From Eulemur rufifrons (taxonomy: Eukaryota; Chordata; Mammalia; Primates; Lemuridae), in contig NC_090989.1 of the NCBI RefSeq assembly GCF_041146395.1, positions 283,246,343-283,310,342 of the forward strand: a stretch of DNA of 64,000 nt, given 5' to 3'. A program made the position numbers and the translations under genes. This document shows positions 10,366-20,900 of this stretch, in pieces. Numbering within the stretch: position 1 is the stretch's first letter; the number at the start of each line of letters is the position of its first letter. Below the pieces are notes generated by a model. That model did no database searches. It saw only the letters and a program-made list of their open reading frames with translations, and was not told the DNA's origin.

Positions 10366-13300
10366 CTAGTCGCTGCCTGGAGAACAGGTTTCTGTAGAAA
10401 AAGGAAACACCCGGTTCAGAAGCCCCCAGGGAGTCTGTCGGGACCCAGGGCCCTCCGTCGGCCAGCATTTCCCATGACCCCAAAACCACAAAGTCAAAAT
10501 AAGATGCAGCATGCTCCCAGAAAACGTCGCTCTACTGGCTTTTCCACCGTGGGGACACGGGAGGGGTGAGCAAGTGAGTCCTTCCTACCGATCTGCTTGG
10601 GGATGATGATGTGCTCCAAGCTGAGTCCTCTGGCTTTTGTGACCTTCTTAAAGTCCTCCAAGGCTTCCTGGTTGTTCTCGGTGTCTCTGCCTGCAGGTGA
10701 CCAGGAGGAGCCGTGAGCACACCCGGCAGAGCTGGGGGGCTGCTGGCGCCTCCATCCAGCCTGGAGGACTGAGGAGCCCCTGGGCTGGGGAGGAGGACCT
10801 TGCCCACTGCGGGGACCAGGGCGCTGTGAATGTCCCCTGAGGCTCCCGCGGCAGCAGGACCAGGAGAAGCAGGAGGCCCTCTCCACTCACCCCCAGCACT
10901 GCCTGGGAAGGGGGGTGGGCAGAAGGATGCCAGCCGTGGAGGAAACGCATCTCCCCTCGGGGGTACCAGGGCACCACGCCTGTCCCACTGTCCTGTCCTC
11001 CACACACTTCTGGCATCAGGGAGAACGCAGGAGCCTTCTGGGGGTCTTGTCTTCAGACAGGAATGGCACCGATGCCCCCTGTCCGCTGGTGCCACCATGT
11101 CTAGGCTGTAACCCCAGGAGCTGGACTTTCCTCTCCACGCAGACCCCTCTTCACACCCCCACCCCTCCCCTGCCGACACCCCACAGCAGTGGTGCTCGGG
11201 GGTGGCACTGCGGGTGCCCCACCCTGTGGCACTTGTGACCTTTGCTCCTGTGCCCACAGCGGCTGCTCCTTCCTGCAGAGACCTAGACAAGGACACCCTA
11301 ACGCTGGACTCCAGGGGCGGGAGTTAGAGCTTCCTTCAGGAAAGCCGGTCCTGAGGGACCTGCAAGTGGGTTCTCGTGTCCCAGTGGCTTCTGCTAAGGA
11401 GGGGAGGTGCAGGGGGCAAGGGGAAGGGGCGGGAGGGCGGGGCTCACCCATGAGCTTTGCCATCCGGACTTGCGTCCCGTGCACCTCGCCCTCAAAGTAA
11501 AGGATGTAGTGGTCCTTCACAGGCGACCTGATGAAGTACATCACAAGCTTGCCCTCCCCTGCAGAAGGACAGCAATACCAGGCCTGAATCGGCCACCTGA
11601 GCCTTCACGAAGGATCCAGGGAGACCACCCAGTGCCCAGCCTGGCACACCCTGAAGCTTCCACACCTGCCAGCCGCCAGAGCTCCCTGACCCAGGTTCCC
11701 CACCAGGCCTGAGCCCCAGGCCGTGAGGCCCCCAAGTCCCAAGGACAGGGTACACCCGAGAGGCAGTCACAGCCCAAACCAGTGGGTCATAGGGAGGCTT
11801 CAGGGTGTGAGGTTTGCAGGGGTAGGAGCTTGGGCTGCTCAGCACTGCCAGTCAGAGACGACTCCTCCTGGCTCCCTGCCAGGACACAGCTGTAACCACG
11901 GGGAGAGCCCTGGGCGGTCCAGTCCCTCCTGGGGACGAACCCACCACACCTGGCATTTGGTGTCAGGTGTTTGTATCCTTAAGTCAGATTGACTGGGGAA
12001 AGGGGAGGGTGGGCTTTTGATGGGGTCAGAACGGAGTGAAAGGCTTCTCAGGTCAAAAGCCTGCTCCCAAAGGGGCCAGCCGCCACCCCCCCTCCAGGGG
12101 GGCGTGGTCCGGCTCAGGCTCCGGGACTCACAGGCCAAGTATTTGCCCGGCTGGTCCGTTTTCTCCAGGACGATGTTTATCTCCTTGCACTGGCCGTTTA
12201 TCCTGGGAAATAGAAGCTCCATGGGCAAAGAGGTCCTGGTTGCGCCTCCCCTGCCTCAGAGCAGCCCCGCTAATGTGCCCTGCAACGTCTAACATGCCCC
12301 AGGTCCGTGGTGGGACACGGAGGAGGCTGCTTCTCCACATCGCAGGCCCAGGCACCGCTGGGCCCTCTGGTCACACGTGGCAGCCCGGAGTTCTCGCGGT
12401 GGCCAGGAGCTCGGCACCACTGCTCCGGGGGGCTGCCTCCAAACCCACCCTCGCTGGAGCTGGAGGGGACCCGGGGCCGTCTGCTTTGCAGACAACATCT
12501 GTGGCCACCGGCCTGCGCCATACACCATAGCTCGTGGACCTCATCCCCCCAGTGTCCTCTCCTGCTGGCGCTCTTCCTTTCGGAGACATTCGGGGACAAG
12601 TCCCACATGCACCATAATCTGGCCCAGTGAAAGGCTGAGGTGGGAGCTTTGGGGGAAAAAAAATGCAAACATCAGGGTCATTTCTGGGTCAACAGGTCTC
12701 TAAGGGTTGGCCCCAGGACCAGAGCACGAGCACTGTCATGCCACTCAGGTGAGAGCTGCACAGGTGTGAACCGTACAGGTGTGACGTCACACAGGTGGGA
12801 GCCACTCAGGCGGGAGCTGCACAGGTGGGGAGTTGTGCAGGTGGGAGCCACACAGGGATTTCAAAGGGGTCTCTGCCTGCCAAGCCTTCTCCCCGGTATC
12901 TCGTCACCTCTCTTGGTCATCCTGAAAGCCCGTCCCTGTGGTCTCCAAAGCAGACAGTTACTACAGGTCCAGAGTCTGCAAGGCCCAGCCTGCCAGTTCT
13001 GACTCTGGTCTGGGCAGAAGACACCTTTTCCCCAAGGGGCCCGCACAGCAGGCAGGTGCTTCCCAGTCAGTGGACGGGTGGGCGGTGTGCTGCCCCTCAC
13101 AGCCACCAGGTCTGATCCGGGGGCACCTCAGTGGCACAGTTTGTCCTTGAAGCTGCCAGGTGCTGAGTGTTTCAGGAGGGGCTGAGAAGGACCCCCCAGT
13201 GTGGTCTGCCTACCCCACCCGGCCCCTGGGCTGAAGCCCAGGTCACAGCCACCTGCCCCAGACACTCACAGAATGGCGAGCGTGATTTCCAGGTTGCCCC

Positions 13301-13892
13301 CATCCAGGGCCGTGAGGGTTAAGGGAGTCACAGACTCCAGCTTCCTCCCAGGAATCCCCTTGTCAGCTATCACGGCCTTCAGGTACCACTTTCCCGACAC
13401 CTGGAGAAGGCTCCTCTTCATCAGGGCTCAGCCCGACCCCTCCAGGGCCTCCCACTCCCCTAGTCTGCAGCCCCCAGAATCTACCCCTCCCCAAGGGCTG
13501 GAGACGTGGAGCATTTCCCAATTCCTCACCCAGCGCCCTCCCCAGACCCACCACATGCGGCTCCCAGCCCCTGCAAGTCAGCCAGGACCCCAGGACCCGT
13601 CACTCCTGGGGCGCAGGTAAAGTCAGCAGACCCTGTCTTCCCAACCCAGTCCCCTGACACCCTGGGCCCACCTTCTTCCCTATCTGGCCGTTCCCTCGGG
13701 GGGTGGGGGTTTAGTGCCTGACGCTAAAATGAGGTTCTCTAACCAGCAGTCTCAGCCTCTCCTCAAGCCCCTCCAGCCTGCCCTGCCTCCCCTGGGCCTC
13801 ACATCCTCACTCTCCTCGTCCGAGGCTGAGGGGTCCTGGGCCTGCAGGGTAGCCACGAGGCCGAGGCTGATGGCCAGGAACAGGGTCTTCAT
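10366..13892 (-). CDS. LCN1: Tear lipocalin (lipocalin-1, von Ebner gland protein)
   Basis: Secreted lipocalin that carries lipids and other hydrophobic ligands in tears and saliva. Coding exons: 13803-13892, 13270-13400, 12132-12202, 11448-11558, 10589-10690 and 10366-10391 (90, 131, 71, 111, 102 and 26 bp). All junctions are GT/AG with consistent phase, giving 176 aa, the human length. The sizes match the lipocalin exon pattern. Residues 1-18 form a signal peptide (MKTLFLAISL..). The lipocalin GxW motif is G33-K-W35, and the helix and C-terminal segment (RDTENNQEALEDF.., ending ETCSPGSD) are clearly LCN1. The conserved disulfide pair is present as C79 and C171 (mature 61 and 153). Human free Cys101 is Phe here (F119 of the precursor). 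OBP2A/B are the nearest alternatives, but the C-terminus and N-terminus fit LCN1. A TATA box lies upstream and a 3' UTR exon downstream. Confidence 0.95.
12745..12862. repeat. Minisatellite in LCN1 intron 2
   Basis: Six or so imperfect copies of a 18-21 base unit of the form 'gcacaggtgggagccacac', from 'gtgagagctgcacaggtg' to 'gtgggagccacacagg'. Copies differ at a few positions each. It lies within the intron between exons 2 and 3. Confidence 0.75.
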
Positions 13893-13973
13893 CTCTGGGC
13901 TCTGCGCTCAAGGCCACCGACGGTCACTCACTGGAGCTCGGGGAGGCTGTGCCGGCTCCTCGCACAGCTGCCC

Positions 13974-13979
13974 TTTATA
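13974..13979 (-). promoter_or_regulatory. LCN1: TATA box of LCN1
   Basis: The minus strand reads TATAAA (cggTATAAAgggcagctg) 82 bases upstream of the LCN1 start codon. A transcription start about 25-30 bases downstream would give a 5' UTR of roughly 50-60 bases. An E-box CAGCTG directly follows it. A TATA promoter without a CpG island fits a gland-restricted gene. Confidence 0.75.
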
Positions 13980-13984
13980 CCGAT

Positions 13985-14550
13985 ACGCGCAGGGTCTTCC
14001 AGGGCACTTGGCTCCGACGACAGCCCAACGCCTTCCTGGACGGGAACCATGGCCAGTTCTGCAATGGAGCAGATAAAATGTCATTATTGTTGGAAGTTGA
14101 TGAATGGCAGTTTGTTCAGTCCCCAAAGGATCCTCTAGATGGGCCACTGTCCCACAGAGCAGACTTGCAGGCTGCACCGGGGAGGGGCCCGAGTCTGAGT
14201 GGAGGGTGTGCAGACCTCCCGTGTGCAGGGCCACGGAGGGCTGTGTGTGGCGGCAGCAGGCACCACCCAGCTGGCCCATCCGGGCCCCTCAGCCAGCCGA
14301 CGTGGCCGACGTGCACACTGCCAGAGAAAGCGGGCTGGAGTCAGAGGGGCATGGGTCTCGACTGACCTTCTGTGTCCCTGGGAGGTCACTTACCCTCAGA
14401 TTCATCGTGGACAAAGAGGGACCCTACTGGGCAAAGGAGGCACCATGTACACTTGAAGAGGATGTTCACGCTCTGGAGCAAGGTGTGCAGTGAGGACCCT
14501 CTCTGCTCCGTACGCAGAGCATGGCAGGTGAGATATATAGAGAGAGAAAA
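13985..14550. other. LCN1 5' flank, no gene recognised
   Basis: Non-repetitive sequence immediately upstream of LCN1. Possible distal control elements cannot be told by eye. No coding exon with support. Confidence 0.35.
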
Positions 14551-14555
14551 CCAAG

Positions 14556-14635
14556 ACAGGTGTGTGTGTGTGCTTGTGTGTATATGCACGTATATACGTG
14601 TACACACACAAGCACACACACTAACATACATAAAA
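14556..14635. repeat. TG/CA microsatellite arranged as an inverted repeat
   Basis: The left half has (TG)n-CTTGTGTGTATATGCACG and the right half has the complement, CGTGTACACACACAAGCACACACAC. The GCTTGTGTGTA / TACACACAAGC interruptions match, so the two halves can pair into a long hairpin around a 'cacgtatatacgtg' centre. Confidence 0.75.
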
Positions 14636-14639
14636 TCAG

Positions 14640-15055
14640 GAATGGAAGAAAAGCACAGAGTGGTGGAGGGAGCTGCGGCCAGGACCGCCTGGCTCCAAGC
14701 CCTGAGGTGGCAGAGGCCTGAGGTCCAGCTTCCGGGAGCAATGGGGGGACCCTTGACTCCAGAGAGGAGGCTGAAAAGCCCTTCCTGACACATCCCGGGG
14801 CTATGACTTGTTATAACTTAATGCGGAGCTGTGGGTGCAGGAAGGCAAGAAGACATCAGTGCAGCCTCCAGAGCAAAACTGAGACAAGCCGTCCTCTGAC
14901 AGGGTGACTTTATCTGTGGTACCCTCCATGTCACAGCAGAACAGAAGCTTGGGACAAGGGACAGGAGCAGAGGCTACGAAACACTGCTGCACAGAGAATG
15001 ATGACAACAAGGTGAAAAAAAAAAAAACCAAAAATGCACAGACACAATAGCCTCT
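14640..15055. other. Intergenic, no gene recognised
   Basis: Mixed sequence merging into L1-derived A-rich sequence; an A12 run lies at about 15015. No supported gene. Confidence 0.35.
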
Positions 15056-15567
15056 GCTTAAAATGAGCCAGCAAGCCAAGATTCCAAATTACCCAAATAA
15101 GCATCACACTGAGAAAGACAGATGAAAAATGAACAACTGGTGCAGAAATTTATTCCAGCTAACAAAGTCTGACAGACACATTAAATTGCAGTAGTATGAT
15201 GAAGATGCCTAAAGATTAAAAAGAATAAGAAGTCATAAAATTAGAACTGACCAGGACATTAAAAAGGAGATATGAAATAGAAATAATTATAAATCTTGGA
15301 GATGAATAATAGAGTAAATAAAAAATTCAATAGACAGGACGAAGTCTAGACTTGACAGAGTAGAAAAGAGACTTAGTATAATAGAAGGTAGTACTGACAA
15401 AAATCAATGAAAATGCAAAAAAAATTTGAAAGAGAAATTGAGATGTTAAGAATATATTTAGGAAAAAAAAAAAAAAAAGAATAGATTCAGAGTCTCCAGC
15501 CCATATACAGCAGTAAAATGGTAGTGAGGAAACCAACCAGAGTACAGCATCTCTGAAAAACAAAAAG

Positions 15568-15601
<34 letters not shown>

Positions 15602-16400
15602 TAGATCAAGAGGCCCCAATATTAATGTAATAAGAGTTTCAAAAGAAAAGCATTAAAAATGGCAAAAAAGCAACATATTGGCTCAGAATTCTCCAGAATT
15701 AAAAAGACATGAGATCTCAGATCTAAATTTCAAACAAGTAATGATCAAAATAGGGAAATGCACAACTAGAATATTAAACTGCAGAGCATTCAGGATGGAC
15801 AGAAAATAATAAAAACTACCAGAAAGCAGAGACGAATTCCCTACAAGGGACGTGGATGCAGACTGACAGCAGATTTCACAATAGCAACAATTGCTTCTAG
15901 GAGACAATGGATTAATACCTTTAAGAAACTGGGGGAAAATAGCATTTACCTCTGAATGTTATACTCAGCTCAACTTTCTTAAAATATTGGAGGTCAAATA
16001 AAGATATCTCAGATAAAAAAAAAATCAAAACTGAGAGAGTCTACTGCTCACTGACCTGTGTTACAGGAAGTTTTCAAGGATAAATTTCAGCAAGACTGTG
16101 CGCACCCAGAGGGGTGCACGGGAAACAAGCGGCAGGGGTAAGCGCAGTGATGAGCAGAATGTCAGCAGAGGTAATTAACTGTGGACTCGAAAAACACTAA
16201 TGGCTCATTTTTTAAAATGAGGTGGGGTAGAAATTTCTATTTTAGTGGATATTTAAAGAGTGCTAAATGCATAAGAACAAAACTATACTCATTTGCAGGG
16301 GTTCATACAAACAGAAAGATGCACATTAAGCCCATGAGAGCAGTGATCCCTGGGGAAAGGGAAACGAGAGCTGGGTGAACAGGTGTAATAAATAAATTTT
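15056..16400 (+). mobile_element. Old L1/HAL1-type LINE, degraded
   Basis: A-rich sense strand with wording typical of old L1 bodies, such as 'gaattctccagaattaaaaag', 'gcagagacgaattccctacaag', 'ttgcttctaggagacaatgga', 'tgaatgttatactcagc' and 'tatctcagataaa'. Interrupted by simple repeats. No intact reading frame remains. Confidence 0.65.
15571..15599. repeat. (CA)n microsatellite
   Basis: About 14 uninterrupted CA units following an A-rich stretch inside the degraded L1. Confidence 0.95.
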
Positions 16401-16498
16401 AAAAACAAAAGAAGCCTATTAGACAAAAGTATAATGTTTTTGCATCAGTTGAGTAAAAAGGGAGCCAACATAAACACAATCTATCAAAAAAATAAATA

Positions 16499-16635
16499 CT
16501 CGCCCAGGCACGGTGGTTCATGCCTGTAATCCTAGCACTCTGGCAGGGCGAGGTGGGAGGACGGCTTGAGCCCGGGAGTTCGAAGTTGCTGGGAGCTATG
16601 ATGACGCCACTGCATTCCACCTGGGGAAAAATGGA
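16499..16635 (+). mobile_element. Alu monomer (FLAM/FRAM-like)
   Basis: It begins 'gcccaggcacggtggttcatg' and ends 'gccactgcattccacctgggg'. The A-rich middle linker and second arm are missing, so it is a single 7SL-derived arm or an internally deleted Alu. Sense orientation, diverged. Confidence 0.75.
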
Positions 16636-16728
16636 GCACACGGCCTTGTGGGTCCTGGCACTCTTGGATGAGTCATTGTGACCAAGAGAGTGAGGTTCTA
16701 TCTTGGGGCTAAACAGATCAACAGAACA

Positions 16729-16751
16729 GGAGAGAGAGAGAGAGAGAGAGC
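16729..16751. repeat. (GA)n microsatellite
   Basis: Eleven GA units just downstream of the Alu monomer. Confidence 0.9.
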
Positions 16752-16759
16752 CCAGAAAC

Positions 16760-17590
16760 AGACAGGAAACAGAACTGGAAAAGTAGGGGCACAGCACAGG
16801 TGGTGAAGACATTGATGGGGAAAATATTAAATAAATGGAACTTTTTATTCATAAGAAAAAGATGTATTAATATCAATTTATCTCCCTACCCCACCAGCAC
16901 ACAATTAATACCAGGTAGATTAACAGGCTTAAAATATGAAAAGGAAAACTTTAAAAACCTGTAAAAGAAAATATGGGATAATACCTTTTGACCTAGAGGT
17001 GAGTCCTAAAGTTATGTCTCATAGAGGCAGAAGACGAGCCGGGCTGGAGGGAATCCTCGCCATGCGCACAGCTGCACAGTTCTAGAGATTCAGACACAGA
17101 CAGGGGCAGGGGAAGTGGGCGAAGGACATGAAAAGGCAGCCAGCGGGAGAGGAAACCCGGACGGCAGTGCAGACGGGAAGAGCTGCTAAAAAGATGGATC
17201 TGGGAGCCCTGGGGGACGGACACATCCCACAGTCTGAGCTGAGCTGTGACACGAATCCCCCCCCACTGGGGCAGCTGCCCTGCAGAGCAACGGGCACCGG
17301 CTGGCGAGGCTGAAGGCGGTCTGCCCTGGGACATGGCCGTTCTGCTGTCCCCCATGGACCCTAAAATGTCCCTGCATGGGCCCTGTCCACGCACAAGCCG
17401 GAGCTCCCACGGTCATAGGATTCTGTACAATTGGCCAAAGCCGTCTTGTTCCTTGGCGTTAGCGTGGGTAGGAGAGTAAGAGCAGAGGAAGTGCAGAACT
17501 GCAGGGTGCACAGCCGGGATGCTCAGTAGGACACACCGTGACAATAACAAGACAAGGGCAACCACAGCTGTCACAAGAAACATAACACAA
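16760..17590. other. Intergenic, no gene recognised
   Basis: An A/T-rich 250 bases (possibly more old LINE) passes into GC-rich sequence. The minus-strand frame at 16,993-17,394 has no family similarity or splice support. Confidence 0.35.
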
Positions 17591-17599
17591 ACAGCACAG

Positions 17600-17945
17600 G
17601 GCACACTGTACATTACAGTTTGCTTTCCCCGGCCCCGGTGACACATCTGGGCCTAACCATATAAGGTGGAAAACTCCCCCGCCCGACAGCAGGAAGGAGA
17701 CAATGTCCCCACCGGTCAAGAAAAAAGAAGAGGCAACGTCGGGAAGGAGGAGAGGCCAGACGAGAGGAAAAGGGATGACGCGGAGACTTCAGTGCCACAG
17801 TCCGCTCGAACACGTGCCCGCTCTTAATCCCCGTAAGGGTGAACTTTCGCTGCAATAAACTTTTCTGCTTGCCGCTTCAAAACTGTCCCTTGCTTTCATC
17901 CTTCGATCTCGAGGAGACAAGAACCGAGGTGTTCACATCAGCAGC
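17600..17945 (+). mobile_element. LTR-like segment, 3' part
   Basis: A TATA-like 'catataaggtgg' near 17,660 is followed about 190 bases later by AATAAA at 17,854-17,859, then a pyrimidine-rich tail with 'ctcgaggagacaagaaccgagg'. This R-U5 style arrangement is typical of ERV1-class LTRs. No internal viral sequence was recognised. The family was not identified and the boundaries are approximate. Confidence 0.35.
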
Positions 17946-17949
17946 CAGT

Positions 17950-20900
17950 CACAGTGGCGCTGGCAGGGCCGCGGGCTAGTTTGCATCTGGCGGGGCCTGT
18001 GGACGCGCACAGCCCCTCTGGCATGGGGCCGGGCTCCTGGCCTTCCCGGGGTGGCCCCGAATGTCAGGAATATTCCTGCCTGCGCCCCTGCCCCTGGTAT
18101 CGTGACTGAAGGACGCGGGGCTGCAGATCACAGCGGGGCGTGAAGGCCAGTCGGCGGGAAGTGAAGGGGAAAGGAGTTTTGTTCTGTGTGAAGCCAGAGA
18201 CTTGTCTGTGGTCAGTTCCCCGACGCCCGCTGTGCGTGACGGTGGACGTCCGTCAGAACGGGCGTCCTCTCTGTCCGCAATGTGCTTGGTCATGAAACAC
18301 GCACGAAAGCCCCTGCGGTTTTACACTTTTTCCAAGGTAATCACCCAAAGTAGAAATGACCAGATTTCTTGTTTGCCGGGCAAAAGCCCACAGCAGGACC
18401 ACGGCAAGGGCGTGTTTTATGCAGCAACTTTGAACTCCATGCTAGAGGAAAGTCTGAATTATTTTAATATCCTGTTTATAGGAAATAGTATAAAATCAAT
18501 TCCATAGGAAGTGTTAATTAAGGAGTAGCAGCACAAGATATAGGAAGACGTTTTACAGACTTTTGCCAGGTGGTAATTAATCAAATTTTATGTATTTTCC
18601 CCCCATTTGGTGGTGTTTACTGCAGTTATCAGGGATTTTTATTATTTAGCTACTGCTCATTCAGGAGAGACCAACTTTTTAACGTGTGAGCTTTTGTGAT
18701 TTCCTTCTCACTCCAAATGTTTATTTTCCTACCTAGATAGGGTTTGTAATTTGTATTATTGTTTAAAGTGGTCACCAAATTTTACACAAATTTTGAGCCC
18801 CACAAAATCCATTCATTCCTGGCTGTATCTGTAAGTTCATTTCCTTTTAAAATAATCCGAAGCAGAGAAATAACAACGAGGACGTTTCCCAGAGCCAGGC
18901 GAGGGCGCGAGGGCGTCCACGGTCCCGGCTTGTTCTCTGGGTGCGGAGACTCAGCTGGGAGGAGCCCACCCGGGAAGGGCCGGCTGTGCTGGGACCTGCA
19001 AGGACGCGAGAGAGGGGGGGTGCTGTGCGCTATGTAGGCTTTTATTTGGATTCTTGCCGTTTCTACAAGTTACTTTCATACTATTTTTGAGGGAGTTTGA
19101 GAAGTGGATGCCCCACGGCAAGCACAGCGGGAGGCGGGGGCCGGAGACCCCCGTGGGCCGTGGGCAGAGCCTCCCCTGTCCCTGGGGCGTTGTCCTTCCT
19201 CGGGGGCCTGGCGGCCTCTGCCCACTGCCGGTCCCGCCGACCAGGCGACAGTCAGGATGCTTGGACTCTGCTGGCCCTGAAGCCACCCTACAGCCACCCA
19301 GGGGACACAGGCAGAGCGTTCGTGTGGCCGTGGAAGGTGAGCAGCCCTCGGCCTGGCGTCCAAACGCGGAAAGCGAGTGACTCCTCCTGTGCAGACACAG
19401 CGCCCTCGTGAGGCTGCTCCTCAGCACAGGTTGGAATGACACGCACGTCTTGGGTGCTGGCAGAGGAGGGACAGTCACCCATGATCCCCCCGTTCCGAGG
19501 GAGTCACTCTGTCGGGTGCGATGATTTCCTTTCTGCCTGTTTTCTAGCAGAGCCACCTGCACGGATGCAGGAGTGTCAGACACGTCATCTCCACGGGTGA
19601 CAGAGGAAGCCACAGGGTGGACACTGAGGGACTTGCTGCCACCTGCCCTGCCCTCTGCATTTTACACATGACGGAAATGAAGGCCCAGGGCCGCCGATGT
19701 GACCCGCAGTTCCACTGCGAACTCGGTGCTTTCTTTGCCAAGGGGGCCGAGGCTCCCAAACACCGCGTCCCAGGTTCCCGTCTGCGACAGCCACCCCCAG
19801 CATCCTGTTTCCTCACTGGCCCCGGGGGCCCCGGGAGTGGACCCCGTTGTGTGTGCTTTAGCCCTGCATGGCCTTTTGTGCCTGTCCCCTGGGTCCGTCC
19901 AGCCTCTGTCGTCCTTCAGAGCCCAGCACGATGCCACTTCCTGGGGGAGGAAGGGGCCCTGACGGTCCGGCCTAGGGGAACTCTTTGGCCAGGCCAGCCG
20001 CGGCCATCCCTGCATGTCCCCGACACAGGCGGTGGTGCCTGTCCTGAAGGAGCTCGGTCATTTGGACAGTCGTGGTCTCTTCCCACGGCCTGGGCTCGCC
20101 CGCCCTTCGAGGGCTCAGCAGGGGCTCGCAGGGGGCGTGAGCGGATCCGCACTTGGCCACGGGAGCCCAGGTGGGGCAGGGGGGCTGGTCCCGTGAAAGG
20201 TCGCGCTGTGTTTGTGTTCCGGCTCTTTCTTCTCCTTGAGTTCCTCCGAGGCCCGGCTTATCTGAGCACAGAACCTCTTTGTACCTCAGCTTGCACCATG
20301 TCATGATGAATGTCACACAAATGGGAACGTGCCTGGAGGCCACCTGGACCCGCGTCCCCCACCCGGCTGCCAAGCTGACGCCATGGACGTGGCCTCCTGG
20401 GGAAGCACTGCCGACCTTCCCATCCTCTCCCTGTCCGGGGAGCCCCTCCCGGGCCCTCGACACCCTCACTCCCCAGGCTGGTCCCCGGAGGGCGGAGGGC
20501 GAAGCGCTGGGCAGCCACGGCCAGCGTGGGGTCCTGGCAGAACGGCCTTGGCCAGCACAGGCCACGAGCCAGCAGGGGAAGGGGACACGGCACGGGGAGC
20601 ACAGGAGCCCTCAGCCCAGCTCGTCTTCCTGGAGGACCAGACACCCTCCCCGTGCAGCTGGGGGTGGGGGAGCCGGGACGTGAGGCCCAGCCCGGGAACA
20701 GCCTCCAAACCTCCTACAGGACACACTTTCCCGAAGACCCCAGGAATGAGGAGAGAGGGGAGCATGAGGGAGGAAGTCCCAAGCCAGGGGCCACTGGGAG
20801 GGGAGCAGCACGAACCTGTCTGGGTCACCTCCTGGGAAACTGAGTCCCAGCCAGGCAGAACCGGGTCTCCCAGCTCCAGTCCCCGCCCACCACACAGGCA

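Noticed and set aside
10532..11296. 254-codon minus frame spanning LCN1 exon 5 and intron 4
   Set aside because: It ignores the splice acceptor at exon 5 and is in a different frame from the lipocalin sequence.
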